Below, one piece after another: positions 1 through 12,900 of a stretch of DNA of 64,000 nucleotides. The position numbers were made by a program, and so were the translations under genes. Positions within the stretch are counted from its first letter, which is position 1. Each line of letters starts with the position of its first letter. Under the pieces are notes generated by a model. It was not told where the DNA came from and ran no database searches. It saw only the letters and a list, made by a program, of their open reading frames with translations. The stretch comes from Euglena gracilis (taxonomy: Eukaryota > Euglenida > Euglenophyceae > Euglenales): NCBI GenBank assembly GCA_039621445.1, contig CP154957.1, positions 19,236,714 through 19,300,713 on the forward strand. The letters are read 5' to 3'.

Positions 1-181
1 CAAAATCAGAGCCCATCTGAAGGTTTCCACCATTGCACCCAAAAAATGATAATTTTGGGGTTCGAGCCCTGGGCTTTTTGGGCTTTTATTTTGGGGGTTA
101 CGTGTCATATGTGTTATATGTTGTTACACACACAGTTGGGGAAATGGGAAATGACTTGAGGCGAGCGTTGCCCCCTTTCAG

Positions 182-253
182 ACGGCACACCTCCGTGGCA
201 AACTGCACGTGCAGGTCATGTGCCGTCCAGTGGAACGCATGGGAGTAGCCGCG
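182..253 (-). CDS. fibrinogen-like gene, candidate last visible exon
   Basis: Reads GYSHAFHWTAHDLHVQFATE then VCR, ending at a GTCTGA donor. The composition fits the later part of a fibrinogen-like domain, in a different frame from the DGGGW exon, so a small intron must separate them. Its ends are not proven. Confidence 0.4.
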
Positions 254-3235
254 GGCCGGGCAGCGCCGGCCGAAGGGGAGCCGCCCGCCCCGACCGGAGG
301 GACGGAGCCGCAGGGGCTGCCCGGGCTGAGGGGGTCGAGGGGCCAGTGCGAGGCGTCGAGGTCGGCGTCGCGGGCCGGCTCCCGGGCGTAGGCCAGGACG
401 AGGGTCCACCCGCCGCCGTCGGTGGCCATGTCACCTGTGAAGGGGGGGCCACACATGGGGGGGGGGGGTATGAGCTTTTGTGGACTATGTGGGCATAGGC
501 ACATGTGACTGTGGCATAGGGACTGTGTGGGCACATGTGGGCATAGGCATGTGAGTTTCTGTGGGGACTACGGGACGTGAGTAGGAATTCGTTTCGGGGG
601 GAGCTACCTTCGTCGAGGCTCCAGCTTCACTTTGGGCCAGGGGGGGTGAGGGGGGCAAAGGCCGAGAGGTGGAGGTGGACCGCCCCTGCGTGATGGTGGT
701 AGGTCGGCAGTGCCGCCGCAGACCCCTTCCCCCTGACAGCCCCCCCACAGCGGCATACAGTACGCCTGGAACGGCCGCTTGCTGGCCAGGATGGCCCCCT
801 TGGGGTCCAGCCAGTAGACGCCCGTCTTGAGGTGCGGCCAGGGGCGGTTCGCTGCGCCTGGGGTGGGTGGGTGCTCCCCGGCGAAAGGGTGAGGAAGCCA
901 AAAGCCCTCTCCCCCACTGCCCTTTATGACTGCGGTCACCGTGTGTGCACTCTGCAGCGGTCAACCGTTATGATGCCCCGTCGGTTTGACCCTGAGCAAC
1001 ACGGAATGAAAATACGACGGCCCAACAGCAGCAAGGTGCAAAGTTTTCATGCACGGCAGGGGAAAAGCTGGACTTTTTGACGGGGAAAAAAACAGGGGAA
1101 AAAAACTTGCAAAAAAAATCCACACTTCTTCGTGTTAGGCTTTCTGTCGTCAGCACTGTGGGTAAAACGTATCAAAAACTGAAATCTTACAAAAAAAATG
1201 CACAGTCCATATTTTACCTGACAACCCCCTGGGCGGGACAGGGCAGTGTGTAGCGACTGACAGGACTGGGCCGGGTTGAGCTTGCCGCCCAGCTGTGTCT
1301 GTGTATGGGAAAGAGAGAGGTCTGAGGGAGGGAGAGCCGCTGCCAAGGCGGGAGAGTGGAGAGAGGCAGGCTGAGGTGGCGTGGAGACAACTTCGAGGCG
1401 CTAGATGACAAAATTGGAAAACGTTAAAGTTAAATAAATTTATTGATTATGAATGAATTAAATTGACAAAGTAAAAGTTAAATTAAATCAAATTGCAAGG
1501 TTAAAACATGTAAACCCCCCCCAAATAGCCTGGTGGGGTGCCAGGTTATTGGAACCAACTTTTGGCCCTGCCCCCCCCCCCGCCAGGTTATTTGGGCCCT
1601 TTTTTCAGCGCCATAAAGGAATTTTGCCTAAAAAGGGGGGTGCCAAGTTACTGACACCATCTTTTCTGCCCTCCCCCCGCCAAGTTATTCGGCCCCCGCC
1701 AGGAGCAAGGACCCCTCCAGGTTATTTGGGGGGGGGGTTAAAATGGGCTTGTTGCATGCCTTCGTTCTCTGCTGTAGGTGTCATTTGCCACGCAGGTCTG
1801 ACCTTTCCTCCAAAACGCCCAAAGCAGCCACGGCAGCAACAGGCAGCGCATGGAAGGAGGCCAGCAATATACGTCGACGGTGTGCTGCCAGTACGAGTAG
1901 AGGCCGAAGGCGGCCATGACGACCAGCAGCAGCGTGAAGAGCTGCTGCACGATGCGAAGCCGGCAGATCTGCTGCGCAGCGCGGAACGCCCACACCACTG
2001 CCTTCGCCCCGAACAGGCCACCGCACTGCAGCCCCTGCGAAGAAGGAGTGCGCTTCACACCTTGCAGGGGTTCTGTAGACAGAAAATCTGTTGGACTGCA
2101 GCAGCTGGGGAAAAACTCAATTTGCTTGAGTTTTTTTGAGTCAAAAAATTGAGACTTGCAATGTGTCTCCGGGACAGCGCAAGGAAACAATACCAAAAGA
2201 GTTGGCCGAACCTCCAGAGGTTGGACATGGATGTTACCCCACACAAATGCGAGCCATACTGTGATGGCAAGATATCTGTGTCAGAAAAAAGGCATTATTT
2301 TTGAAAAGAGGCGTAAAGCACACTTCATAGCTCGCCAGCACAGTACGACCGATGGAGAGTCGCTGCGCCATTCAAAGCAAAGTAAAGCAAGCACTCGCCC
2401 CGCCCGCACACGCACACGCATGTGCACGCATACGCTGAGCACCCACCGCTGGGCCGCCTTGACCCACCGCGCGGACGCGGGGCGGCGCGGGGGGAGCAGC
2501 TCCGGGGCCGGGGCGGGGGGCGGCGGGGGCCGAGCCTCCGGGACAGGGAATTACTGAAACCCCCCCCCAAAGACCCCCCAAAGACCCCCCCCCCAAGCCT
2601 GGCTGGACGCCCCTTACGGGTGGGGAGGTCCAGGGGGGTCCCACCGGCTGCCAGGCTGGACCCGGCTGGCACTCGAAAAACGGCAAAAAAAAACTGGCAA
2701 AAAGTTTGGTCTCAGGGAATCAAAAAAATCAAAAAAATGAGAAATTTTCATAATCAAAAGATTCTTCTAGAGAAATTGAAAATTAGCTGGGGAAAAAAGC
2801 ACAAAAAAAAACACAGTAGTGTCCCCCCTCCTGCTGGACCCCCCTCTCCGGGGTCAGATGGGGTCCAGCTTGAGAAACTCCCTGCTCCGGAAACTGCTCC
2901 GAGTACCAGTCCTCGCCGTATTGCGTTGGGGGGCAGGCCTCCATCACGGGGGCACCGATTCAAAACTAATTCAATAATTCGACTCTGCAAAACACTGTTT
3001 CTTCAAAATTGTCATTTGGATGTCCGTTCTCGAGATGCCATTCGCGGGAAGTGCGAAACCACTTCGTGCAAGCAGACCGGGAGTAACTCACTGCCCCCCG
3101 TCCATCGTTCTCTTTTAGCAGGCACGGAAAGCATCCTGTGTTTTTTTTTTGCTATAAAGCATACAAGGCCGGGGCGTCATATGGGGGGGAGGCAACAGGA
3201 GGGCTGGGTGGGTGCCAGTCCGGAGTGGCAGCCAT
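182..3235 (-). CDS. fibrinogen-like (DGGGW) domain type II membrane protein, multi-exon, 3' end uncertain
   Basis: Gene model assembled from seven exon candidates (listed separately). The order is: a start Met with a Pro-rich, polar N-terminus; a Pro-rich basic segment; one hydrophobic helix (LFTLLLVVMAAFGLYSYW); then KTGVYWLDPKG..FQAYC joined to DMATDGGGWTLVLAY. The last join is a clean GT-AG phase-1 intron that rebuilds the YCDM.TDGGGWT signature of fibrinogen C-terminal-like domains. Seen: helix and signature. Inferred: a type II topology with the fibrinogen-like domain outside the cell or in the lumen, probably for carbohydrate or surface binding. The C-terminal half of the domain is not fully resolved and may continue below position 1. 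The phases of exons 1-3 do not all connect, so one or more small exons are missing from the model. The start lies about 640 bp downstream of the F-box/WD40 stop on the same strand. Confidence 0.6.
322..434 (-). CDS. fibrinogen-like gene, DGGGW exon
   Basis: A CACAG acceptor joins in phase 1 to the preceding exon and gives C-DMATDGGGWTLVLAYAREP, the hallmark of the domain, then a DASHWPLDPLSP stretch. The frame stays open to about position 179, but the 3' boundary probably lies near 322-335. Confidence 0.7.
759..851 (-). CDS. fibrinogen-like gene, exon with TGVYWLDPKG..FQAYC
   Basis: Reads PHLKTGVYWLDPKG then ILASKRPFQAYC, matching the SGVY.IDP.G....F.VYC block of fibrinogen-like domains. The donor is GTATGC in phase 1. 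The acceptor is GCAG; its phase does not match the membrane-helix exon, so a small exon may be missing between them. Confidence 0.65.
1873..2034 (-). CDS. fibrinogen-like gene, membrane-helix exon
   Basis: 54 codons between a GCAG acceptor and a GTATAT donor. It reads GLQCGGLFGAKAVVWAFRAA, then a basic turn, then the helix LFTLLLVVMAAFGLYSYW. It is the only membrane segment found in this gene, and high GC at third codon positions supports coding. Confidence 0.6.
2434..2553 (-). CDS. fibrinogen-like gene, candidate exon 3 (Pro-rich juxtamembrane)
   Basis: GC-rich block reading PPPPPAPAPELLPPRRPAS then ARWVKAAQRWVLS, ending at a GTATGC donor. The basic, proline-rich segment would sit on the cytosolic side of the membrane helix in the next exon. 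The 5' boundary is unresolved. Confidence 0.45.
2846..2938 (-). CDS. fibrinogen-like gene, candidate exon 2
   Basis: One frame reads YGEDWYSEQFPEQG followed by a polar stretch, protein-like in composition. Splice sites and phase are not resolved and the other frames are also open, so this is tentative. Confidence 0.3.
3165..3235 (-). CDS. fibrinogen-like gene, exon 1 (start codon)
   Basis: Begins ATG, reads MAATPDWHPPSPPVASPPYD, and ends at a strong GTATGC donor in phase 2. Its Pro/Ser-rich composition matches the later N-terminal exons. The start was chosen because it is the only in-frame Met in this block. Confidence 0.5.
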
Positions 3236-3876
3236 GGAAGCGATGGGGCAAGCAGCGGTGTTGATGTAGTTCGCATGAGACACACCCTTTCCCAACCGCA
3301 TCGGGGTGGGGGGTTCGCTGCTGATCACCTACGTTGGTGCGGTGGCGCCCCTTGCTTTCGGGGGAGAGGATGACAATCAACGTCAGGCATGTTTCTGTTA
3401 TCGGGTGGACCCACCCTCCGGGGAGGGGTGAGTGTTTGGGGCAGAATGGGTACCCTGGAAGGCGTTCATCCCAATTTTGAGAGCGCAAAAAGTACGCCTG
3501 CCTGCCTGTCTGGTCTGGCAGTGCACCGAGGCTTGGGCCGGCTATCAGAGAGGGTAGGCGGGTCAGGGCTGGCCAGGGGACGGGCGAAATGGAGGGCCTC
3601 ACATGGTATGGCCTGCCGGGGGGGGGGGGGGGGGGTGAGGCCCGCTCCTCCCCCAGCTGTATGCTGATACCCTGACACAGAGAATGCCTTTCGCCAAACG
3701 GCGTGATGGGAAGGCTCGGCCTCTGCTGTTTTCCAAAAAAAGCATTCTAAAGCGTTGGCCAGGTGAATTTTGTGTGCCAGAGAAACGATCTGCCATTTGG
3801 ATGGATGTTGGGGACGCACGGTACAGCACAGGTGCGCGGTAAATGAGTTATAGTATACAGGGCCACTGTTGGGGTG
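3236..3876. other. intergenic spacer, no gene seen
   Basis: 641 bp between the F-box/WD40 stop and the fibrinogen-like start. It contains a poly-G tract near 3620 and AT-rich sequence; no conserved reading frame or recognisable element was found. It must hold the 3' end of one gene and the 5' end of the next. Confidence 0.5.
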
Positions 3877-3992
3877 TCAGTCCAGCGGCAGGGACTGCCA
3901 GAAGGGGTGGGTGCGGTGCAGGCGGTGCACGTCCCGCGGCGCCCACAACAGCACGGCGCCGTCGTCCCCAGCGGAGGCGAGCACGCCGCGCA
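3877..3992 (-). CDS. F-box/WD40 gene, last exon with stop
   Basis: Reads [20 protein letters not shown], then [16 protein letters not shown] and [16 protein letters not shown] closes the final WD40 blade, so the protein ends shortly after its propeller. Confidence 0.85.
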
Positions 3993-6900
3993 GCGCCGGG
4001 GGCCGGGTTTGGCATATGACGTATCGTCACGCCACGCCACGCCACTCCACGCCACACCACACCACACCACGCCACACCACGCCACGCAACGCCACGCCAC
4101 GCCACGCCACAGCGCCAGCCAGCTGCCGGGCTGGACCTGGCTGGTACCCAAAAAAACTGGCAAAAAACATGAATCCAGCTGGGTTCCTTTCTGGGGCAGA
4201 GAATAACAGACACCCAGAAAGAGCCCTCAAAAACAACACGGCCATTCTGACCCCCTTTTCTCAAAAAAAAAAATACTGCGCTTTGCACCGAAGGCACACC
4301 TCCGGGGGGGGGGGTGCAGCCCGGGGTACCCAGGGTTGGGTGGGTCCTTGCCAAAAGGGGAAAGAAAACGGGATCAGTCGCCGGACAGGGGTGTCTGCCT
4401 AACCCACCACCAAAACCCTACCCCCCGGGGGGGGGGGGGGTAGGCACCCGACTTAAAAAAAAAAAGCCTGGTCCCCTCTGGCTTAAGAAATCCCCTGGAT
4501 GTGGACACTGCGACACCTGCAGCAGCCCTCGGACCTGAACTTCATGGAAGACCGGTAGACACGAGGACCCACGAACATGAGAAGGAACCTGAGGTATGAA
4601 TGATGGCCGATGGCGGCCACGCCCGGGCCGGATGCCACGCGACCTGGTTGACGTGCGCCGTGTGGCCCCGCAGCCGGCGCACGCACACCTCGTGCCCGAC
4701 GCCAGGGCCAGCCGGTCGAGGCCGAGGGGGGGCGATCCAGACCCTCCCCCCAAGTAAACCCCCCAACGAATAAACCAGGTTGTGTGTAGTGCTGAGCTCT
4801 TTACGTGCCGGATCAGGCTTCTTTTTAAGACCCCCGAGGGGGGGTCCCCCCCACCCACCCAGGGTGGCGCAGGACCCCCGGGGGGGGGGGGGGGGGGGGC
4901 AGGGACCCCCCCCAAATCGGGCTGTTAAAGGCAATTTTCAAAAATTTTCGGCGCTTCGCACCGAAAACGTTTACCCAGCGCCTCTGGCGCGGGACCTCCC
5001 CCCCGGGGGGTCCGGCCCGGACACACCCACCCACCCCCCTCCCCCGGGGGGGGGGGGGGTCTGCTGACTTAAAAAGAAGCCTGTGCCGGATGGTGCCATG
5101 CCGCAGCCCGGCCAGGTGTTAGCGGCCCGGCCCGGCCCGGCTCAACCTGGCCGGCGGCCTGCCATATATTGCAAAAAATGCCCCCACCAGCCTTAGTGGG
5201 GGTTGTGGGGGGGGGAACCCGAAAAAAAAATTCCTGTTCCTGTGTACATTTTCGGAATCGCTGTGAAATGTGCTTTCTACATTGGGGTCAGTTGTGGGTC
5301 AAAAAACGGTTAAAAAATCTTTGGACAAAATAAGTCCGAAAATGAAGTTTTGACTGCTATTGGGGGAAGGGGGGCACATCCCCCAGGCACAGCCAAAAAA
5401 TTCACACTTTAGGACCATTTTTCAGGGGGAAAACATCGAAGAATGAAAAGGTTTCAAGGAGGTGAGGAGGTGGAGGTGAGTGAGGGTTAGTGGGGAGGCG
5501 GGGGGAAGGGGCGGTCCAGGGGGAGCCCCCCCCCCCCCGGGCACAGCAAAACATTCACCCATTTTGCTATCCCTTGAAAAATGGCGCCCTAATAATAATG
5601 CTAATAATACTGATAACACCAATAATACTAATAATACTAATAACACTAATAATACTAAAAATACTAATAATACTGATGTTACTAATGAACTCTGCCCGAT
5701 TGAAAAACCAGGGGGTGTATCATTCGGGAGGTTTGGGGAATCCTCTCGACGAAACCCAGGGCCGCCTCGGAAGAGGAAACCCCTGCCCGAGGTGGAACAC
5801 ATGGACGTCCGTGTCCTCCGCCCCGACGGCCACGTGGGGGGAGGTCGGGCTGAAGCCGGGCCGGGGGCTGGCCCCCGCCCAACCCCTGGCGTGTCGTGCG
5901 GAGCAACCACCGAGTTTCCCACATTCATGCCTTTTCGCAGCTGTCCAGAGGTTTTTTCAGGACCCGGGGGGACGGGGGTCCGGACCCACCCACCCACTCC
6001 CGGGGGAGGGCCCCCAGGGGGAACATTTGGTGCTTCGCGCCGAAAAAAAAAAGAGGAAAACCCCGCCTCCGGCGGGGTACAGACTCGGCCCGCCCCCCCA
6101 CCCCCCCCACCCCCAGGGGGCCACCCCCCTCCCCTCCCCCCGCGAAGAAATCTCTGCAGCTACCTCGGCGAGAGGGAACAGGTCTTTTTTAGGGGAACCC
6201 CCCCCCAAACAACACCATTCACACGGTTTTTGCTGCAAAAAAAAGCAACAACAGTGCTTCCGGCAGTCTCTTCTTGGCAACATTTTAAAAAAAAAGAATT
6301 GCCAGGCATGCAACCGGCATGGGGGGGGGGGCGAGGGGGGCCAAGCCAGTGGGTGGCACCGTGGCCCCCGGTTCGCCGGCGCGGCGGGGGCCGGGGCACG
6401 AGAGGAACATGTGCTGGTCCCCCTGGTGGCCGCGATACACCCGCTCCACTGCCCCTGCAGGGCGAGGGGCCGACGCTCCAGGCGGGGCCCAGAGGGTGCC
6501 CAAAAACAATCAAGAATGGGGGAAAGGCTGCGACCAAATACTCGGGCAGAACTTGTCGACTCTGCCAGATGTGATTCTCCAGAGTGACTAAATAATATAT
6601 ATATATATATATATTATATATTATATATATATATATATTATATATATTATAATGGAAAATGGAAGGCATGAAATGAAAACCCGACAAATGAATCATACCA
6701 ATGGCCAACAACCAGTCAGACGGGTGCGGTGAAAATCGGGCGCGTGCAAACTGTGACACCTGGGAGGAACAGCGGGTTGGGGTCGGCACTGTGCATCACT
6801 CTGCCCCGGCTTGTTCGGATGGGGATGGAAGCCACCCGGGGGCACGCACACCGGTCTCCACGTTCCACAGGTGTAGCTCGCACGCCCGCCGCAGCGGCCG

Positions 6901-9900
6901 GTCGCCGCGGCTGAGCTGGGCGGCCAGCCCGTCCGGGGGGCACTGGGTGGCGGCCATGGTTGGGTGGGCCGGCCAACACGTCTTCGGCAGGGCTCTGAGG
7001 GGTTGAGCCCCCCCCCTCCCCAAAGTGGTCTCTCACGCTGGGAACCTCTGCGGGGTCTTCGGTGGCCTGTAGAGCAATCCCTGCAACTCGAATCCAGCTG
7101 TTCGGGAGGGGAACTGGGCAGGGGGGGGGAGATAACGTTGATTCTCCGAGAACAAGAGCAGTGAAAACCAAAACAAGCAAAACAAAGCGCAAAAAAAAAC
7201 ACAACCTGTGATCAATCAAAAATTCCATCCCCCAATTGTCAAAACAAGGAAACAAATTGTGGTGTTTGCGGCATTTCGGATGATGATTTTTTTTAAACAC
7301 TTACCACCTCCTGATTTTCCCAAACATGCATCTTATATATATTTCACATGCATGCATTTCACGTTGTTCCCTGTGGAGGGGGGGAATAATAATACGGCCA
7401 AATAATTACCGTATTGGCCGTATCTGTTTTTCGGCCCTCCCTGCAAAACAAAATTGGCACAAAAGGGTCTGCAAAGGAGTTATTTATAAACCCATCAAAT
7501 CCGTTATCTGCCTCGGATCTTTGAAGGAGAGCGGAAGCGGAGGGGGGAGGCGCAACATGGAACCTCAAAAAAATGCGGCACAAAAAAAGCTCAAAAGAAA
7601 CGCAAAAAAAGCAAATTTTTCAATTTCATGTAAAATCCTTTAGGAGCTCCCGGGAGAGGACTGAAAGAATGTTTAGCTCCGTTGGGGAAATCATTTCAGG
7701 AAAAAAAAAAAAAAAAAAAAACAAAATTTTTGGCCTCAGGGGAATCGGAGCCAAACTGAGGAATTTGCCTAGTCAGAACTTTTCAAACAAACACCCAAAC
7801 CGCCAAGATAAAATTGAATAAAAAAAAAAGAAGCCGTCCCGCCTCCCCTCCCCGCTCCGCCCCTCATCCCCCCCCCCCCCCCACTCGCGCTCCCGTGCAC
7901 CGCACCCACTCAATACCCGGCCCAGAGGCACATATGAAATCGGCTCAGGGCCCCACCTGACAGCGATATGGGCACCGGCCCTCCACAGCCCCATGAAACA
8001 AAATTCCCCCTACCACCCAAGGCCACAACCCACACCACACACCACTTTCACCACAATGTACACTGCAAACAAAAAATACACACATTTGTTTTGCGCCCCC
8101 CCCCCGCCTGCAGAAGGAGGCTGTTTTCTGTAGATTCCATGGGTCTGGTTCGGCATCTGCCTCATATCTGCAAAGGAGGCAATCGGGAGAGGCGAATAGG
8201 GAGGAGGGGAGAACACCAACCACAAAAGAAAGTGAGGAAAAAGAAGAAATGAAATGTTCTAAAACTTGATTTTGGAAATAATTTAACAGAAATTTGATTA
8301 GGGACTCGCACATATGAAATGGTGTATACACACTGAGTCATCTAAGAAAGGTTGAGATCGTCTGTACAGTGCTATACGTGGCAGTGGGGGGTCAGTGCAT
8401 TGGTGTAGGCAATCAAAGGGGGGTGGGCCAAGGCGAACGACGTGGACAATATTACTCATGTTTTGGAAAATTTTGGTCTCTTCTTGCACAATCCAGGTGG
8501 AAAAATTGACTGCAAAAAAAAGCTCCATTTCTTTGGTGCGTTTTAACCTGTTGAAAATGCGACTGCCCAAAATGGCACAATACACCAAATACCCATTTTT
8601 TACAAAGTTGCCAAAATGGCATTTTTGATGATGGTCGGTCATGAAAATGAAAACATCAGCTATTGGGGGTTTTGCGGGCCCTGTACCTGGCCCTTTCATT
8701 CATGTTCAACGGGGTTTAAAAATTGTCTTGGGTTGGTCGAGGGGGGGACATTAATGGATGGGGCCTATGCCTGATCACCTTCACAAAAAAAAGCAGCATT
8801 CATGATCCTGGAAAGGGGTAAGTAGACAACAGCTGGGATGCCACAAAAAGTTCCAGATGAAAGGCATGCCAAGAACAATTCTTTGATTCCGGCTATTTTT
8901 GGGGGGTTGAGCAATCGAAACCAAAGGGTGGTCCGCTTTTTTCTGTGCTCTGTCGTTCATCGTTTGTGTCGACGTGATATTTGTGGCTTGGAAAAAGGAA
9001 GAGGAAAAGGAAGAGGGAAACCTTCGGATGTTCGCCAAAACGTAGCGGTGGTTTGGCGAAGCGGCCGATTTCAGGCTTGAATTGTGAGCCACGAATGGGG
9101 GGGGGACAGGGGGGAGGGGCAGGCCTGTATGAGAAGGCCTGACGTGGGAGAGGTGGTCGATCCCTCAATCTACACTTCGCAAATGAAGATTTGCCAGGGA
9201 AAACGAGAAGGGGTGGGACCCACCAACCCACCCAGCCACACCACCCACCACCAGGATGGAGGTGGTGGGGATGGGGCATCCCCACCCACATATGGGGTTT
9301 CCAGGGTTTTCCAGGGTTTCCAGGTCCGCCCCGGGAGGGTGTTCAAACACCAATATTTGTTGATCGGATGGAACGGAGTAACCGAGTCCCAACGGTGCAT
9401 AGAGCCGAACTCATCATGTTGGGATCGTCACCCATCCTTCAAGCTTGAAAAAGAAAAAGGTTTCAGTGTCGTAATCTGTCGTGTGAAGGGAAGAAAATTG
9501 AAGGGGGAAAGAAAACGCTTGAAGAAGAAACAGAGCGTTTGGCACAGGCAGAGAACCCTGGCAACCATCTCGGGGGCTCATTTTTTTTGGGGGGGGGGCA
9601 AGAGCAAGGGGATAAGGCCACAAGGCGTCCAGGGAGGCCAGCGGTCACGAGGCCGGTGGACCTCCCAACCTCCGGTCTGGGGAAAGCCTGGGCAGCCCCA
9701 TCAGCGGGCAGCCTAGGGGTCAGTAGGAGGGGAGGGGTTTGCGCAGAAGGGGGGGTGGAGGAAGTGTTCCGGTGGGGGACAGGGGGGGGGGGGGGGAAGG
9801 GGGGGAAGGGGGTTGGGGGTAAATGGGGGGGGGGGGTTTAAACAAAAAAATCGGAAAATGCCAAATGGTTTAAAAATCCGAAGGCAAAAAACGCAAAGGG

Positions 9901-12900
9901 GGGGATGGGGGGGACCCCTGGGGGGGGGGGGTCGGGGAGGAACCCACCCAAATGGGTCAAAAACACCCTGAGGGAAGTAAAAAAAAAAGAGGGGGGGGGG
10001 AGGGGGGAGCGGGGAGGGGGGGGGGGGCACGGCGGGAGCGGCGGGGGTGGCGTGGGAGGGGGTGGGGGGCGGCGGTGTGGTGAGGAAGGAGGGAGGGGGG
10101 GACTGTCTAGATAGGATGGGTGGGCGACGGGGACTGAGGGGGGGGGGGGGGGGGACATGAAAAAAAAAATAAAAGAAAAAAAGGGAAAAACGTGCGAGAA
10201 ACTCCACTCCCCCATGCTTCTCTTTCTGGGTCGCCCGCTCCCAAAATGTGCACTTTTGTGGCTCTTTAACAAGGAATGTCCCACCCCCATCCCAGCTTGA
10301 CCATGTTTTTTAAGAGAGGGCCTCAATGTGGGTTTGACCCACTCACTTTTTCATCAAATGGCCAAATCTAAAAATGAAAATGGCACCTTTTCCAAAATCC
10401 GCAAAGAAAAGTATATCCCAACCCCCCAACCCCTGGGGGGACCCCCCTTCGGCCGGACCCATAGTCCAAGATTTAAAAACACCTCTCCCCAAGCCCAACC
10501 CCTGGGGGGTATCCAAGTTAAAAAAGAAGAAGCCAGCTCGGGGACCGGGCGGCAGGCCGGGGCGGTCGGCGGGGGGAGGGGCGGCGGCGGCGACGGCCGG
10601 GGTTCGCGGAAGGGCCACGGCACCCAGCCGGGGTGGGGGCGGCGGGGCCCTGTGGGAAGGCCCCGGCAAGGAGGGGGACGGCGGGGCGGCGCTGGTGTCT
10701 CGGAGACCGTTCCATGGATGTGGGCGCCGACGTTGGGGGGATGAGGGTTGGGTCAAACAACGTAAAACGTTTGATGATCGGGGGGGGGGGGGGGCGCCAG
10801 GGGGACCCGGGGAGAACACGATGCTAACAAACGTTCACAAAAATAGGCGAAAGAAAAGGCAAAAAAAAAGCAAGTTAGCATGAAACTTTTCTTCAGGACC
10901 TCCCCCAAAATGTGCACTTCTTTTTTGCTGGAGAGGAGGGAGAAAAAATTTCGCCTCCTCCGGTGAAAAAGTTTCCTTATGCAAACTGCATGTGAAACTT
11001 ATTTTGATTAGGATTTAGGAAAACGTTGATTGTAAAAATACGCTACTTGTTGACCGCAACATCCAAAATTGACAAAAAGTTTGGTTTTAGAGAAAGATCA
11101 GGGCCAAAAATGTGGAATTTCTCAATTTCGCAAAAAATGCAAAAAAATTTGCCAAAATCGAAGAAAAAAAAATTGCACACATTCAACAGCACCCCCCAAA
11201 AGGCAAATTTCATGCCCCCCCCCCCCCCCACCACTTGATGACAGCTGATATCCTGATATCCCAGCCAACAAAGTCAAGACGTGGTGGGGGGACAAGGCAG
11301 CAAGCCACTTACGGGCATAGGTATTCCTCCTGGCGGTCCTCGCCAGCTGTGGGGCCGGGCTGAACACACCGCCGGGGGTGTGTCTGGCGGTTCAGTCACT
11401 TGCGCAAGACCCAGTTGGAAGTTCTTCCCGCTCAGCGCCCCGCCTGTATAGAACAAGAGAGAGAAGGCTTGCAAAATGGCAGTTTCTTTCCGCAGCGACA
11501 CATTTCCACAACCACCCTGGAACCCAGAGATTATTATTTAAAAACCGGAGCAGCCAGCCACCCAGACGGAAGGCCAACCTAAAAAAAACAACCCTGCTGG
11601 AACCTCTGGATGCTGTGAACCCCCATTTAGAACAACCCCTCTCTGATAACGACCCCATTAAAAACGACCCATTGTAAATTTTCACCAATTTGTGAAATAT
11701 AACAACCAATCCAGAAAAATTTCAAAAGGAAAAAGTTAAAAGAAAAATTTTGAAACTGAACAAAAGACGATTCCAAATACCCAAAATGGACAAGAAATGA
11801 GATTGAATCGTCCCATTTTGGGCCAACTTAGGAAAATATGGGTCGTTATGAGCAGATTTGTGGTAGTGTGGGTGTTATGTTGGTCCCTTTCTTGCCACCT
11901 TTTGGCATTTTTTTTGTCATTTTGGGTCATTTGTGCATCTCAATGATCATTTTGGGGTATTTGGGGGCTTTTGGGGTCATTTTGACCATTTCAAGCCCCC
12001 TCTGACAACGACCCCCCTTTGGTGACGACCCCACATTTGTGGCAACCCCCTCGGGATTCTCCACCAACTCAAAAGTTATATAACGACCAGGGTTCGATAT
12101 AAGGAGAGGAGGGGGGGGGGGTGGTCCGGACCCCCCCCCCTCGGGCCAGGAGGGGGGGGGCGGGGGGGGGACACCCCCCCCCCCACCTAAACAGTGGCGC
12201 GGTCAGGGTGACCGATTTTCGGCCCGGCGCAAAGCGCCGGGCCGAAAATTTTTGACCCCCCAAAACGACCAAAAGTGGGCACCCATTTTGGGCACTTTTT
12301 ACTTTTTGGGCAAAAATTGGCCAAAAATGCAAAAAAAAATTTCGGCGCGAAGCGCCGGAGGAAAAAAATGACCCTTTTTGGGGGGGGTCCCGGGTACCCC
12401 CCCCAGGGTCGGTCCGGACCTCCCTTGCAGGTGGGTCCGGACCCCCCCCCTGCGGGCCAGGAGGGGGGGGGGGTGGGGGGGACACCCCCCCCACCTAAAC
12501 CATGTACGCCCTCCTTATATCGAACCCTGATAACGACCCTTCGTAAAAAAATGGGGGTTACCTGTTCCAACAGTTACAGATATGCATGCACAAGGCAGAT
12601 TAAAAAAAAATGCACTGCAAAAAAATGCAAAAAAAGGTTACACTGCGCATTTTCCCGTCCCCAACTCCAAGTCTTGTGGGTCGAAATTATTGCAGAATTA
12701 TGGCACAGAGAGGGTTCACCGGTGGCAAAGACCACAAAGACGGATCCCGGGCTCGGCTCCAGGAGGATGGGGCAGTGCATGTACTCGAAGTGCGTGAAGC
12801 GATAATCGGAGGGAGGGTTCTGCTAACAGGTTGTGCCAAAGAGATGTGTGAGGTTATGTGTGGGGTTAAAGCTGATGAATGACCAACGTGCATCATCTAA

